The notes beneath the pieces are model-generated. The model saw only the letters and a list, made by a program, of their open reading frames with translations, was not told the DNA's origin and did not search any database. The position numbers and the translations under genes were made by a program. Positions 52,212 to 60,896 of a stretch of DNA of 64,000 nucleotides are shown piece by piece (within the stretch, counting starts at the first letter, position 1; each line of letters starts with the position of its first letter). Origin of the DNA: Nonomuraea aurantiaca (GTDB lineage: Bacteria; Actinomycetota; Actinomycetes; Streptosporangiales; Streptosporangiaceae); NCBI RefSeq assembly GCF_020215705.1, contig NZ_JAIWNB010000010.1, positions 186,001 to 250,000 on the forward strand, read 5' to 3'.

Positions 52212-52688
52212 GTGCATAACGCCGAACTGGATTCGATCGACCTCGCGATCCTGGCCGAGTTGCAGAAGGACGCCCGGCTGCCCAACAAGGATCTCGCCGA
52301 GCGGCTCGGTGTCGCGCCCTCCACCGCCCTGGAACGCGTACGGTCGCTGCGCCGCCGCGGGATCATCACCGGCTTCCGCGCCGCCGTCGACACGGCCCGG
52401 CTCGGCCGCCCGCTCCAGGCGCTGCTCGCCCTGCGCGTACGGCCGCACACCAGCCGGATCGTGGACCCGTTGCGCACGTTCGTGCTGGGGCTGCCGGAGA
52501 CGATCACGCTGTTCCACGTCGCGGGCACCGAGGACTTCCTGGTGCACGTGGCCGTGGCCGACGCCGACCATCTGCACCGGCTGGCCCTGGAGCGGTTCCT
52601 GATCCGTACGGAGATCGTGCACCTGCACACCACCCTGATCTTCAAGACCGAGCACCAGCCCGTCCAGCGGCCGGCGGAAATGGGCTGA
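52212..52688 (+). CDS. Lrp/AsnC-family regulator
   Basis: 158 residues from a GTG, divergent from the DUF885 gene (178 bp gap). HTH: LDSIDLAILAELQKDARLPN, LAERLGVAPSTALERVRSL. The C-terminal RAM (ligand-binding) domain has FHVAGTEDFLVHVAVADADH. Lrp proteins bind amino acids and often regulate a divergent neighbour, here a peptidase-like gene, or the acetyltransferase that follows 18 bp downstream. Confidence 0.9.
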   Translation: MHNAELDSIDLAILAELQKDARLPNKDLAERLGVAPSTALERVRSLRRRGIITGFRAAVDTARLGRPLQALLALRVRPHTSRIVDPLRTFVLGLPETITLFHVAGTEDFLVHVAVADADHLHRLALERFLIRTEIVHLHTTLIFKTEHQPVQRPAEMG

Positions 52689-52706
52689 AGGAAGGTCGCG
52701 ACAGGT

Positions 52707-53468
52707 GTGACAATGATCCGCATGTCCCTCCGGATCACCACGCTCGCCGAGCGTCCCGAGTTCGCGTCCGCGTTATGGGAGATGGATCACTCGTGGCGCG
52801 TCTTCATGTTCAACGACCCGATCGCGGACCTGTTCTATCCCGTCGCCGCGACGGACTACGCCGACTACGTGCTGGTGGCCGACGACGACGCCGAGCCCGG
52901 CCGGATGGTGGCCAGGGGCTGCATGATCCCCTTCCCGGCCAGGGACGGCGGCGAGTTGCCCGACGACGGCTGGGACGGGGTGATCCGCCGGGGGTGGCTG
53001 GCCCGCAAGCTGGACCGCCCCCTTGACGCCGTGTCCGCGCTGGAGATCACCGTCAGGAGAGACCTGCTGGGCTCGGGGGTGTCGCCGGCGATGGTGGCCG
53101 GGATGCGGGACCACGCCGCGCGGCTGGGGTTCCGGGAGCTGGTGGCGCCGGTCCGGCCGAACCAGAAGCATCTCGAACCGCACACGCCGATGACGGAGTA
53201 CGCCTTCAGGTCCCGGGAGGACGGCCTGCCGTACGACGCCTGGCTGCGCGTGCACGTCCGGGCCGGCGGCGAGATCGTCAAGGTCGCGCCGCGCTCGATG
53301 GTGGTGCCGGGCACGCTCGCCGAGTGGCGCGAGTGGACCGGCCTGCCGTTCGACCGGACCGGGCCGGTCGAGGTGCCCGGTGCGCTCAGCCCGGTGTACT
53401 GCGACGTGGCACAGGACCACGCCGTCTACGTCGAGCCGAACGTCTGGGTCAGCCACCGGCTGAGCTGA
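52707..53468 (+). CDS. GNAT-like N-acetyltransferase
   Basis: 253 residues from a GTG (ATG 52713 or 52722 also possible). Soluble, with SALEITVRRDLLGSGVSPAM and VAGMRDHAARLGFRELVAPV resembling the acetyl-CoA-binding part of GNAT proteins, but the first 100 residues are not clearly matched. Located 18 bp after the Lrp gene, so probably co-transcribed. Substrate unknown. Confidence 0.65.
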   Translation: MTMIRMSLRITTLAERPEFASALWEMDHSWRVFMFNDPIADLFYPVAATDYADYVLVADDDAEPGRMVARGCMIPFPARDGGELPDDGWDGVIRRGWLARKLDRPLDAVSALEITVRRDLLGSGVSPAMVAGMRDHAARLGFRELVAPVRPNQKHLEPHTPMTEYAFRSREDGLPYDAWLRVHVRAGGEIVKVAPRSMVVPGTLAEWREWTGLPFDRTGPVEVPGALSPVYCDVAQDHAVYVEPNVWVSHRLS

Positions 53469-53483
53469 CGCCCTCCTCCCCTG

Positions 53484-53720
53484 TCACACGACCGCCTCGG
53501 TCTCTGTGACGGTCCGTGGCGGCTGGGTACCCCCTTCGGGGATGGGAAGCGCCCTGGCGTGCCGGTGCCGCAGGCTGCCGGTGGGCTGAGCGGACTCGTC
53601 CTTCAGCAGCAGCGTGACCCCGGGCGCCCCGACGGGGAACTCGATCAACGGCGTGGGCGCCCCGGCCGCCAGCAGATCCAGTGCCGCCGTCTCCCAGCTC
53701 ATCCCCACAGCATCTCCCAT
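53484..53720 (-). pseudogene. Truncated PLP-dependent cysteine synthase-like fragment
   Basis: 78 codons match only the beginning of a fold-type II PLP enzyme (cysteine synthase-like, usually over 300 residues): LAAGAPTPLIEF, LLLKDESAQPTGSLRHRHAR. In active relatives the segment is SLKHR and the Lys binds PLP; here it is Arg. After ARAL the sequence leaves the family. A remnant rather than a functional gene. Confidence 0.7.
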
Positions 53721-53807
53721 GACAGGGTCACCCGCTCCAGCGGATGCACGCGCTCGCCTCGATCCCTATGACGCTGGGGTCCTGCGAGGGGCGAGGAAGA
53801 AGACCGG

Positions 53808-54566
53808 TTAGGAGAGGGTCGCCCGCTCGCCCGGCTCCAGCAGGTGCACGCGGTCGCCGAGCCCCGCAAGAGACTTGACCAGCGTGTCCCGGCCCTGCGT
53901 GAAGTGGCCCCAGTGCTCGAAGTGCAGCGGCACCACGTGGCGGGCGCCCAGGATCTCGGCCGCCTCGGCCACGTCGTCGCTGGTCAGCGTCAGGTACGCG
54001 TCACCCACCAGCGGCGTGCGCGCCCCACCGGCGAACAGCACCGCCACGTCCACCGGCCCGACGCGCGCCGCGATGTCCCTGACCACGTCCAGCGAGGCGT
54101 TGTCCCCGCTCACGTACACGGTCGGCAGGGCCTCACCGCTCAGTACGAACCCGGTCACCTCGCCCACCAGGTGCTCGCTCCCGTCGGGCCCGTGCTGCGC
54201 GGGCACGCCGGTGATCCGCAGCACACCGCCCCCGGGGCGGGCCAACTCGGTGTGCGTCCAGTTCGGCAGGGCCCGCACCGGTTCGCCGACTCGCTCGGCC
54301 GCCGAGCCGGTCGACAGCACCACCGGCGCCGAGGACAGGAAGGCGCGCCCGGCCTTGTCGAGGTTGTCGGGATGCTGGTCGTGCGAGAGCAGGACGGCGT
54401 CCACGGCCCCGGCGTCGTCGAGCCCGAAGGCCGGTCCGGCCGTCTTGACCAGCGCCCGGTTCCCGATCGGGTAGTCGCCGGGCGGGTCGAACGTGGGGTC
54501 GGTCAGCAGCCGCACTCCGCCGATCTCCAGGACCGCGGTCGGCCCGCCGACGTAACGAATCTCCAT
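53808..54566 (-). CDS. MBL-fold metal-dependent hydrolase
   Basis: 252 residues (ATG 54566; ATG 54575 is also in frame). Metallo-beta-lactamase fold of the UlaG-like type: GGVRLLTDPTFDPPG, the metal motif LLSHDQHPDNLD, later VYVSGDNASLD and PLHFEHWGHF. The central motif reads HDQHPDN, a variant of HxHxDH in which the last His is lost, seen in some relatives. Convergent neighbours are remnants. An eroded copy of its 3' end lies near 53724-53758. Confidence 0.85.
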   Translation of the reverse strand: MEIRYVGGPTAVLEIGGVRLLTDPTFDPPGDYPIGNRALVKTAGPAFGLDDAGAVDAVLLSHDQHPDNLDKAGRAFLSSAPVVLSTGSAAERVGEPVRALPNWTHTELARPGGGVLRITGVPAQHGPDGSEHLVGEVTGFVLSGEALPTVYVSGDNASLDVVRDIAARVGPVDVAVLFAGGARTPLVGDAYLTLTSDDVAEAAEILGARHVVPLHFEHWGHFTQGRDTLVKSLAGLGDRVHLLEPGERATLS

Positions 54567-54604
54567 GGAGATCATGACACCCGCGCCGGACGCGGTATTC
54601 CGCC

Positions 54605-55186
54605 TCACGCGCGCAGGCCGTCGATGATCCGCCACATGGACCGGTGGCAGAGCGCGCGGAAGCCGGCCTCGTCCATCGCGACGCGCCCGCTCAGGTACTG
54701 GTGGATCAGCCCCTGTGCGCTCGACGTGATGGTCAGCGCCACCTCCAGCGGGTCGTCGCGGCGGAGCATGCCGGTGCGCATCCCGTCCTCGACGAGCTCC
54801 ACGATCACGGTGAACGGCGGCCCCTGCCCGGCGCGGAAGTCCTCGGGGAAACGGCGGGCCTGCGCCCAGGCGTCCGACATCAGGAACGTGTACAGGTGCG
54901 GCCGGCCGAGCGCGAAGTCGAGGAAGCCGTCGAGCAGGACGTCGATCCGCTCCTCCAGCGGGCCGGCGGGCGGGAGTCGCTCCCACTGCTCGGCCAGCTC
55001 ACGGCCGCTGGCGGTGGCGACGGCGCGCAGCAGCGCCTCGCGGTTGGGGTAGTGCCGGTAGATGGCCATCGCCGTGACGCCGACGGCCTCGCCGACCCGG
55101 CGCATGCTCACCGCCTCGGCGCCCTGCTCGACGAGGATCCGCTGCGCGACTTCGGCGATGCGGGCGGCCGTTCCCCCATCTCTCAC
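54605..55186 (-). CDS. TetR-family regulator
   Basis: 193 residues from a GTG. N-terminal HTH: VAQRILVEQGAEAVSMRRVG and VTAMAIYRHYPNREALL. The C-terminal ligand domain includes GFLDFALGRPHLYTFLMSDA. It starts 15 bp downstream of the aldehyde dehydrogenase stop with an imperfect palindrome filling the gap, so it may regulate itself. The effector is unknown. Confidence 0.88.
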   Translation of the reverse strand: MRDGGTAARIAEVAQRILVEQGAEAVSMRRVGEAVGVTAMAIYRHYPNREALLRAVATASGRELAEQWERLPPAGPLEERIDVLLDGFLDFALGRPHLYTFLMSDAWAQARRFPEDFRAGQGPPFTVIVELVEDGMRTGMLRRDDPLEVALTITSSAQGLIHQYLSGRVAMDEAGFRALCHRSMWRIIDGLRA

Positions 55187-55201
55187 GTGTACAGCGTAAA
55201 C
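55187..55201. promoter_or_regulatory. Candidate TetR operator
   Basis: GTGTAC-AGC-GTAAAC (15 bp): arms match as GTNTAC/GTANAC with one mismatch. It fills the whole gap between the tetR start and the gabD2 stop. Size and symmetry suit a TetR autorepressor site. Confidence 0.45.
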
Positions 55202-56707
55202 CTATTTGAGGCGCAGCCTCTTCATGGTCTTGAGCGTGGTGACCAGCACGCCCGCCCATTTGTCGTACGTCATGCCGAAGGGCGGCTCGAAGCCCAGCCA
55301 CGTGGCCTGCGAGGCGACGGTCTGCGCCTCGGTGTAGCGGAGCAGGCCCTCGGCTCCGTGCCGGCGGCCCAGCCCGGACGCCTTCATGCCGCCCATCGGC
55401 GCGTCATAGGAGGCGTACGCCGAGCCGTACCCCTCGTTGATGTTGACCGTGCCCGCCTTGATCCGGGCGGCGAGCGCGCGGCCCCGCGTCAGGTCGGACG
55501 TCCAGACCGAGGCGTTGAGCCCGTAGATGGTGTCGTTGGCCAGCGCCACCGCCTCCTCGTCCGAGGAGAACCGGTAGAGCCCGACCACCGGGCCGAACGT
55601 CTCGTTGCGGCAGAGCCGCATCTCCTCGGTGATGCCGGTGAGCACGGTGGGCTCGTAGAACAGCGGGCCGAGGTCGGGCCGGGCCTTGCCGCCGGTCAGC
55701 ACGGTGGCGCCGTGGGCCACGGCGTCGTCCACGTGCGCGCTGACCGCGTCCAGCTGGCGCCGCGAGGTGAGCGAGCCCATCTGGACCGACCAGTCGTGGC
55801 CCGTGCCCATCTTGAGCTCGGCCGCCTGCCCGGCGAAGCGCTCGGCGAAGGCGTCGAACACGGCGGTGTGCACGTACAGGCGCTCGATCGACAGGCAGAG
55901 CTGGCCCGCGTTGGTGAAACAGGCGCGGATGGCGCCCTGGACGGCGAGGTCCAGGTCGGCGTCGTCGAGCACCACCATCGGGTTCTTACCGCCGAGCTCC
56001 AGCGAGCAGCCGATGAGCCGTTTGGCGGCCTCCTCGGCGATCTTCCTGCCGCCCCGGGTGGAGCCGGTGAAGGCCACATAGTCGGCGCCGTCGAGCAGGG
56101 CGTCGCCGACCTCGGCGGGCTCGCCGAGCACGACCTGCCAGACCTCGCGCGGCAGGCCCAGCTCGGCCAGCAGGTCGATGGTCCACAGCGTCGACAGGGC
56201 GGTCTGCGTGTCGGGCTTATGCACGATGGCGTTGCCGGCGAGCAGCGCGGGCACGGCGTCGGTGACGCCCAGGGAGAGCGGGTAGTTCCACGGCGTGATC
56301 AGCGCGACCACGCCCTTGGGCCGGCGCAGCTCCGTCACCCGGGTGGCCACGGGGAAGATGCCGGCGCGCCGTCGCGGGGCGAGCAGGCCGGGCGCGCGCC
56401 GGGCGAAGTAGAGGCTGCAGCCCGCCACGTCCAGCACCTCCTCGAAGGCGTGCTTGCGGGCCTTGCCGGTCTCGTTCTGGACGATGTCGAGGATCTCGTC
56501 CCTGCGGTCGAGGATCGCGTCGTGCAGCAGCAGGAACGGCCGCGCCCGCTCCGCGACCGGCCGCGCGGCCCACTCCGCCTGCGCCGCCCGCGCCTTCTCA
56601 TATGCCGTATGTACGTCATCCACCCCGGAAACGGGCAGCTCGACGAGGGGTTCGCCGGTGAACGGTGCGATGATCTCAGCCGTCTTGCCACTGGACGTCA
56701 CGTGCAT
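55202..56707 (-). CDS. gabD2: Succinate-semialdehyde dehydrogenase (GabD2-like)
   Basis: 501 residues from the ATG at 56707. NAD(P)-dependent aldehyde dehydrogenase: cofactor region PWNYPLSLGVTDAVPALLAG and FTGSTRGGRKIAEEA, catalytic Glu in SLELGGKNPM, catalytic Cys in NAGQLCLSIERLYV. The end MGGMKASGLGRRHGAEGLLR and TYDKW-type tail match mycobacterial GabD2. It oxidises succinic semialdehyde to succinate in the variant TCA/GABA route. Aldehydes other than SSA are possible. Confidence 0.87.
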   Translation of the reverse strand: MHVTSSGKTAEIIAPFTGEPLVELPVSGVDDVHTAYEKARAAQAEWAARPVAERARPFLLLHDAILDRRDEILDIVQNETGKARKHAFEEVLDVAGCSLYFARRAPGLLAPRRRAGIFPVATRVTELRRPKGVVALITPWNYPLSLGVTDAVPALLAGNAIVHKPDTQTALSTLWTIDLLAELGLPREVWQVVLGEPAEVGDALLDGADYVAFTGSTRGGRKIAEEAAKRLIGCSLELGGKNPMVVLDDADLDLAVQGAIRACFTNAGQLCLSIERLYVHTAVFDAFAERFAGQAAELKMGTGHDWSVQMGSLTSRRQLDAVSAHVDDAVAHGATVLTGGKARPDLGPLFYEPTVLTGITEEMRLCRNETFGPVVGLYRFSSDEEAVALANDTIYGLNASVWTSDLTRGRALAARIKAGTVNINEGYGSAYASYDAPMGGMKASGLGRRHGAEGLLRYTEAQTVASQATWLGFEPPFGMTYDKWAGVLVTTLKTMKRLRLK

Positions 56708-56780
56708 GGAAGCAGGGTATTCCGGATCGCTACCGGCGGGTAGTTTTTGCCAATCCATGGCATGGGGACACAATCCCTTC

Positions 56781-58892
56781 ATGCCTTCCTTCGCGCCACT
56801 CAGACCGGGAGACCCCGAGAGGCTCGGAGGTCTGCCTCTCCTAGGCCGGCTGGGCGAAGGCGGCCAAGGCGTCGTCTACCTGGCCAGAGACCCGGCGGGC
56901 ACGCACGTGGCGGTCAAGTGGCTGCGCCCCGAACAGGCCGGCGACGAGGTGAGCGTGGGCCGGTTCCTGCGCGAGGTCCAGGTCGCCCAGCAGGTGGCGC
57001 CGTTCTGCACCGCCGCGGTGCTCGGCACGGGCATCGAGCACGACCGGCCGTACATCGTCAGCGAGTTCATCGAGGGCCCCTCCCTCCAGCGGGTCGTCCA
57101 GGAGGAGGGCCCGCGCACCGGCACGGCCCTGCACCGCCTGGCCATCGGCACGGCGACCGCGCTGGCCGCGATCCACCAGGCCGGGATCGTGCACCGTGAC
57201 TTCAAACCGGCCAACGTGATCATTGGCGCCGACGGGCCGCGGGTGATCGACTTCGGCATCGCCAGGGCGCTCAACGCCACCTCGACGATCAGCAGCATGC
57301 CGGTGGGCACACCCTCGTACATGCCGCCCGAGCAGGTCATGGGCCACACCGTCGGACCGGCGGCCGACCTGTTCTCGTGGGGGAGCACGATCGTGTTCGC
57401 CGCCTCGGGGCGCTCGCCGTTCGGCAGCGACACGATGCCCGCGGTGATCAACCGGGTGCTGAACCACCAGCCGGACATGAGCGGGCTGCACGGTCCGCTG
57501 CTCGACGTGGTGGCCGCGTGCCTGGCCAAGGATCCGGCGCAGCGGCCGACGGCGGAGCAGGTGATCATGCGCCTGCTGCAGCACCCGGAGCCCAACTCCG
57601 GCATGCTCGCCCAGGCCGCGGCGGCGGCCGCCCCGGCGGAGCCCTGGCGGGCGCCCTATGCCCAACCGCCCGTGACCGGTCAACCTCTTCACCCGGGGCC
57701 GCCTTCTCTGCCCGGCGGGCCGCCCTCGGCGCCCGGCCACCACTACGGACCGCCGCCCACGGGCGACCACCGGCCGACGCATCCGAGCCCGTACTCCCCC
57801 GGACACTCCCAGCAGAAGAAGAGCAGGGCGCCCATCGTCATCGGCGTGACCGTGGCCGTCGCGCTGCTCGTGTTGGCCGGCGTCGGCGTGGTCATCAGCC
57901 AGACCAAGCCCCCGGCCGCCACGCTGACCGCCAACAGCCGCGCCTCCACCACGGAGTCCGCCAGGAAGCCCAGCACCACGCCGCCGGGCGTGCCGCGGAG
58001 GGGCACGAAGCGGGCAATACCCGGTGGCGCCATCTCCCTGTACGAGAATCCGGCCGACCCGATCACGCTGACCTCGTACGAGATCTACAACAAGAAGGCC
58101 GACGACTGGATCGACTACGCCCGCAACTCACTGCGCGGCACGTTCACCAAATACGCCGGCAACTGGGAGACGCTGGTCTCGCCCGACGGCCACTCCATGG
58201 TCGGCCGCGGCCGCAACTACACCTCCGACGACTACGACTCGGTGATCATCACCGACCGGCGGTCCGGCGACAGGACCACGATCAAGACCGTGCGCAAGCC
58301 GCTGATCAGCAGCATCCGCGCCTGGTCGAAGGACGGCTCGAAGATCCTGCTCAACATCGAGAAGGAGTCGGGCAAGAACTGGCTCTACCTCGGCTTCGTC
58401 ATCGTCGACGTGGCGGCCGAGGACGCCAAGGTGGTCACCGTGGCCGACACCACGATCCGCAAGACCGCCTTCGGCTGGGACGGCGAGGAGGAGGGCGTGG
58501 TCAACATGTCCCCCGGGCGCGGCCTGCGCTTCTACGACACGAAGGGCCAGGCCACCCGCACCCTGGCGAACATCGGCTCGCTGGCCTCCGGCACGCAGGA
58601 CATCTTCTCCCCTTCCGGCAAGGTGTTCATCACGAACTGCCCCAAGGGCGGAGACGGCGACCACTGCGTCTGGAACACGGAGAGCGGCGACCGGGTCCGC
58701 CGGTTCACCTCCGACTGCGACAAGGTCCTCGGCTGGTACAACGAGACCCACGTCTACTGCTGGGAGCAGGACAACTCCCCCAGGGACGAGATCCAGGTGG
58801 CGGACTTCCAGGGCAAACTTGTCCGCAAACTGCTCGACATCCCCGAGAACCTCGACTTCAGCCCGGTCTTCACGGTCGATCCTCCTGGATGA
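56781..58892 (+). CDS. Receptor-like Ser/Thr protein kinase with extracellular beta-propeller-like domain
   Basis: 703 residues. Kinase domain (20-270): P-loop LGRLGEGGQGVVYLARD, VAVKWL (Lys), HRDFKPANV, IDFGIAR and GTPSYMPPEQ (APE replaced by PPE). A Pro-rich segment (about 285-345; PSAPGHHYGPPPTGDHRPTH) leads to one membrane helix (APIVIGVTVAVALLVLAGVG). The outer 310 residues look beta-rich with WETLVSPDGHSMVG and FSPSGKVFITNC, like WD40 or TolB propeller blades. A PknB-like sensor that may bind a surface ligand. The next gene is a propeller lipoprotein. Confidence 0.87.
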   Translation: MPSFAPLRPGDPERLGGLPLLGRLGEGGQGVVYLARDPAGTHVAVKWLRPEQAGDEVSVGRFLREVQVAQQVAPFCTAAVLGTGIEHDRPYIVSEFIEGPSLQRVVQEEGPRTGTALHRLAIGTATALAAIHQAGIVHRDFKPANVIIGADGPRVIDFGIARALNATSTISSMPVGTPSYMPPEQVMGHTVGPAADLFSWGSTIVFAASGRSPFGSDTMPAVINRVLNHQPDMSGLHGPLLDVVAACLAKDPAQRPTAEQVIMRLLQHPEPNSGMLAQAAAAAAPAEPWRAPYAQPPVTGQPLHPGPPSLPGGPPSAPGHHYGPPPTGDHRPTHPSPYSPGHSQQKKSRAPIVIGVTVAVALLVLAGVGVVISQTKPPAATLTANSRASTTESARKPSTTPPGVPRRGTKRAIPGGAISLYENPADPITLTSYEIYNKKADDWIDYARNSLRGTFTKYAGNWETLVSPDGHSMVGRGRNYTSDDYDSVIITDRRSGDRTTIKTVRKPLISSIRAWSKDGSKILLNIEKESGKNWLYLGFVIVDVAAEDAKVVTVADTTIRKTAFGWDGEEEGVVNMSPGRGLRFYDTKGQATRTLANIGSLASGTQDIFSPSGKVFITNCPKGGDGDHCVWNTESGDRVRRFTSDCDKVLGWYNETHVYCWEQDNSPRDEIQVADFQGKLVRKLLDIPENLDFSPVFTVDPPG

Positions 58893-58930
58893 TCGTGAAC
58901 CGCCAGGCGCGGAGATCCGTCAATGAGGTC

Positions 58931-60889
58931 ATGAAGACGCTGATCCGTACGGTCGTGGCCGGGGCGGCCCTCGCGACGGCCATCTCCGCCTGCACCTCGG
59001 CGCCGGGGGGCACCGCGCCCGTGAAGCAGCGCCTGCAGGTGCGCCTGGTCTCCTACAACGGGTGCGACGACATGCTCGCCGGGCTACGCGAGCACGCGGC
59101 GAGCAACGTCGGCCAGTGGGGCTTCGGCGGCCCGATGCCCATGTACATGACCCGCCAGAAGTCCATGGAGGCGACCGCCGACACCGCCCCGGAGCACTCC
59201 ACGACCAACACCCACGAAGCGGGAGTGGACGAGCCCGACCTGGTCAAGACCGACGGCAACCGGATCATCACGGTCGCGGGCGGCACGCTGCGGATCATCG
59301 ACACGGCCTCCAGGAAGCTCACCGGGTCCGTCAAGCTCACCAAGGCCGACGAGCCCGCCTACGCCCCCGCCGACCTGCTCGTCTCGGGCGACCGCGCGCT
59401 GGTGCTGTATCGCGGGGGCGACATCATGTACAAGACGTTCGCGCCCGTCGGCGAGACCCGATACCTGCTGGTGGACCTGTCCGGTGAGCCCAAGGTGCTC
59501 GGGACGATCAAGCCGCAGGGCACGTACGTGGACGCCAGGATGGTCGGCTCGACCGTCCGGCTCGTCACCCGCAGCCAGCCCGACATCACCTTTCCGCAAC
59601 CGAAGGAGAACGCCTCCGAGGCCGAGATGAAGAAGGCGAACGCGGCGGCGGTACGCCGGGCGCCGCTCGACGCCTGGCTGCCCAAGATCCAGATCACGGA
59701 CGCGGCCGGGACCGTCACCAAGAAGACGGTCGACTGCGCGCGGGTCAGCCATCCGGCCGACTACACCGGCACCTCGCTGCTGACCGTGCACACCATCGAC
59801 CTGGCCCAGGGCCTCACGGAGGCGGGCACCGACCCGATCAGCCTCGCGGCCGACGGCGACACGGTCTACGGCACCGGCCAGAGCCTGTACGTGACCAGCA
59901 ACCCGCGCTGGTGGTGGCCGGTGCCGATGGCGGCCGTGGAGGACACGCCCCAGGCCCCCGCCACCGAACCCGACCCGACCGAACCCACCCCCTCGGCCAA
60001 GGTCACGCTCAGCCCCGAGCCCACTCCGACACCGACCGCCCCGCCTGAAGAGACCGAGGTCCACCGTTTCGACATCGGCCACCCGGGTCCGCCCACCTAT
60101 GTGGCCTCGGGCAAGGTGCCGGGACGGCTGCTGAACCAGTACTCGCTGTCGGAGTACGACGGCAACCTGCGCGTCGCCACCACGCTCAACTCCGAGGCCC
60201 AGAAGACCAGCACCAGCAGCGTGTACGTGCTCAAGGCCGACACCCTGGACAAGGTCGGCGAAGTGGGCGGCCTGGGTGAGGGCGAGCGCATCTACTCGGT
60301 CCGGTTCATCGGCCCGGTCGGCTACTGCGTCACGTTCAAGCAGGTAGACCCGCTCTACACGCTCGACCTGCGCGACCCGGCCGCGCCCAAGGTGACCGGC
60401 GAGCTGAAGATCACCGGCTACTCCGCCTACCTCCACCCCGGCGGCGACGGCCGGCTGATCGGGATCGGGCAGGAGGCCAGCGAGAAGGGCCGGACGCTCG
60501 GCACGCAGATCTCGCTCTTCGACGTCAGCGACCCGGCGAACCCGAAGCGGCTGTCGCAGATGTTCCAGAAGAACTCGGGCTCCGAGGCGGAGTGGGACCC
60601 GCACGCGTTCCTGTACTGGCCCAAGACCGGCCTGTCGGTGATTCCGCTCAACACCTACGAGCAGAACAAGGAAGAGATCGGCGCCGTGGTCCTGAAGATC
60701 GACGACTCCGCAGTGACGAAGCTCGGCATGATCAAGCATCCGGTCCAGCGGCCGAAGGACGGGGCGTACCAGCCGAGCATCCAGCGCGCGATGGTCATCG
60801 GCGACTCGATCTGGACCGTCTCCACGGACGGCGTCCAGGTCAACGACGCGACCACGCTGGCCGAGCAGACGTACATCCCGCTCCGCTAA
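58931..60889 (+). CDS. Lipoprotein with beta-propeller domain (PF09826-like)
   Basis: 652 residues. Lipoprotein signal KTLIRTVVAGAALATAISAC with a lipobox Cys. Signature STTNTHEAGVDEPDLVKTDG is typical of the secreted beta-propeller family. A Pro/Thr/Glu-rich insert (about 335-380; TEPDPTEPTPSAKVTLSPEP) interrupts the propeller. The end NAPT-free region carries IYSVRFIGPVGYCVTFKQ and DPHAFLYWPKTGLSVIPL. ATG 58931 gives the classic signal; ATG 58889 overlaps the kinase stop (ATGA) and would lengthen it by 14. Co-transcribed with the kinase, so perhaps its ligand or substrate. Confidence 0.87.
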   Translation: MKTLIRTVVAGAALATAISACTSAPGGTAPVKQRLQVRLVSYNGCDDMLAGLREHAASNVGQWGFGGPMPMYMTRQKSMEATADTAPEHSTTNTHEAGVDEPDLVKTDGNRIITVAGGTLRIIDTASRKLTGSVKLTKADEPAYAPADLLVSGDRALVLYRGGDIMYKTFAPVGETRYLLVDLSGEPKVLGTIKPQGTYVDARMVGSTVRLVTRSQPDITFPQPKENASEAEMKKANAAAVRRAPLDAWLPKIQITDAAGTVTKKTVDCARVSHPADYTGTSLLTVHTIDLAQGLTEAGTDPISLAADGDTVYGTGQSLYVTSNPRWWWPVPMAAVEDTPQAPATEPDPTEPTPSAKVTLSPEPTPTPTAPPEETEVHRFDIGHPGPPTYVASGKVPGRLLNQYSLSEYDGNLRVATTLNSEAQKTSTSSVYVLKADTLDKVGEVGGLGEGERIYSVRFIGPVGYCVTFKQVDPLYTLDLRDPAAPKVTGELKITGYSAYLHPGGDGRLIGIGQEASEKGRTLGTQISLFDVSDPANPKRLSQMFQKNSGSEAEWDPHAFLYWPKTGLSVIPLNTYEQNKEEIGAVVLKIDDSAVTKLGMIKHPVQRPKDGAYQPSIQRAMVIGDSIWTVSTDGVQVNDATTLAEQTYIPLR

Positions 60890-60896
60890 AAGGGGG

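Noticed and set aside
59084..60739. 551-codon open frame opposite the propeller lipoprotein gene
   Set aside because: Antisense shadow; Val/Arg/Gly/His-rich with no recognisable motif, while the plus strand has a lipobox and a known signature.
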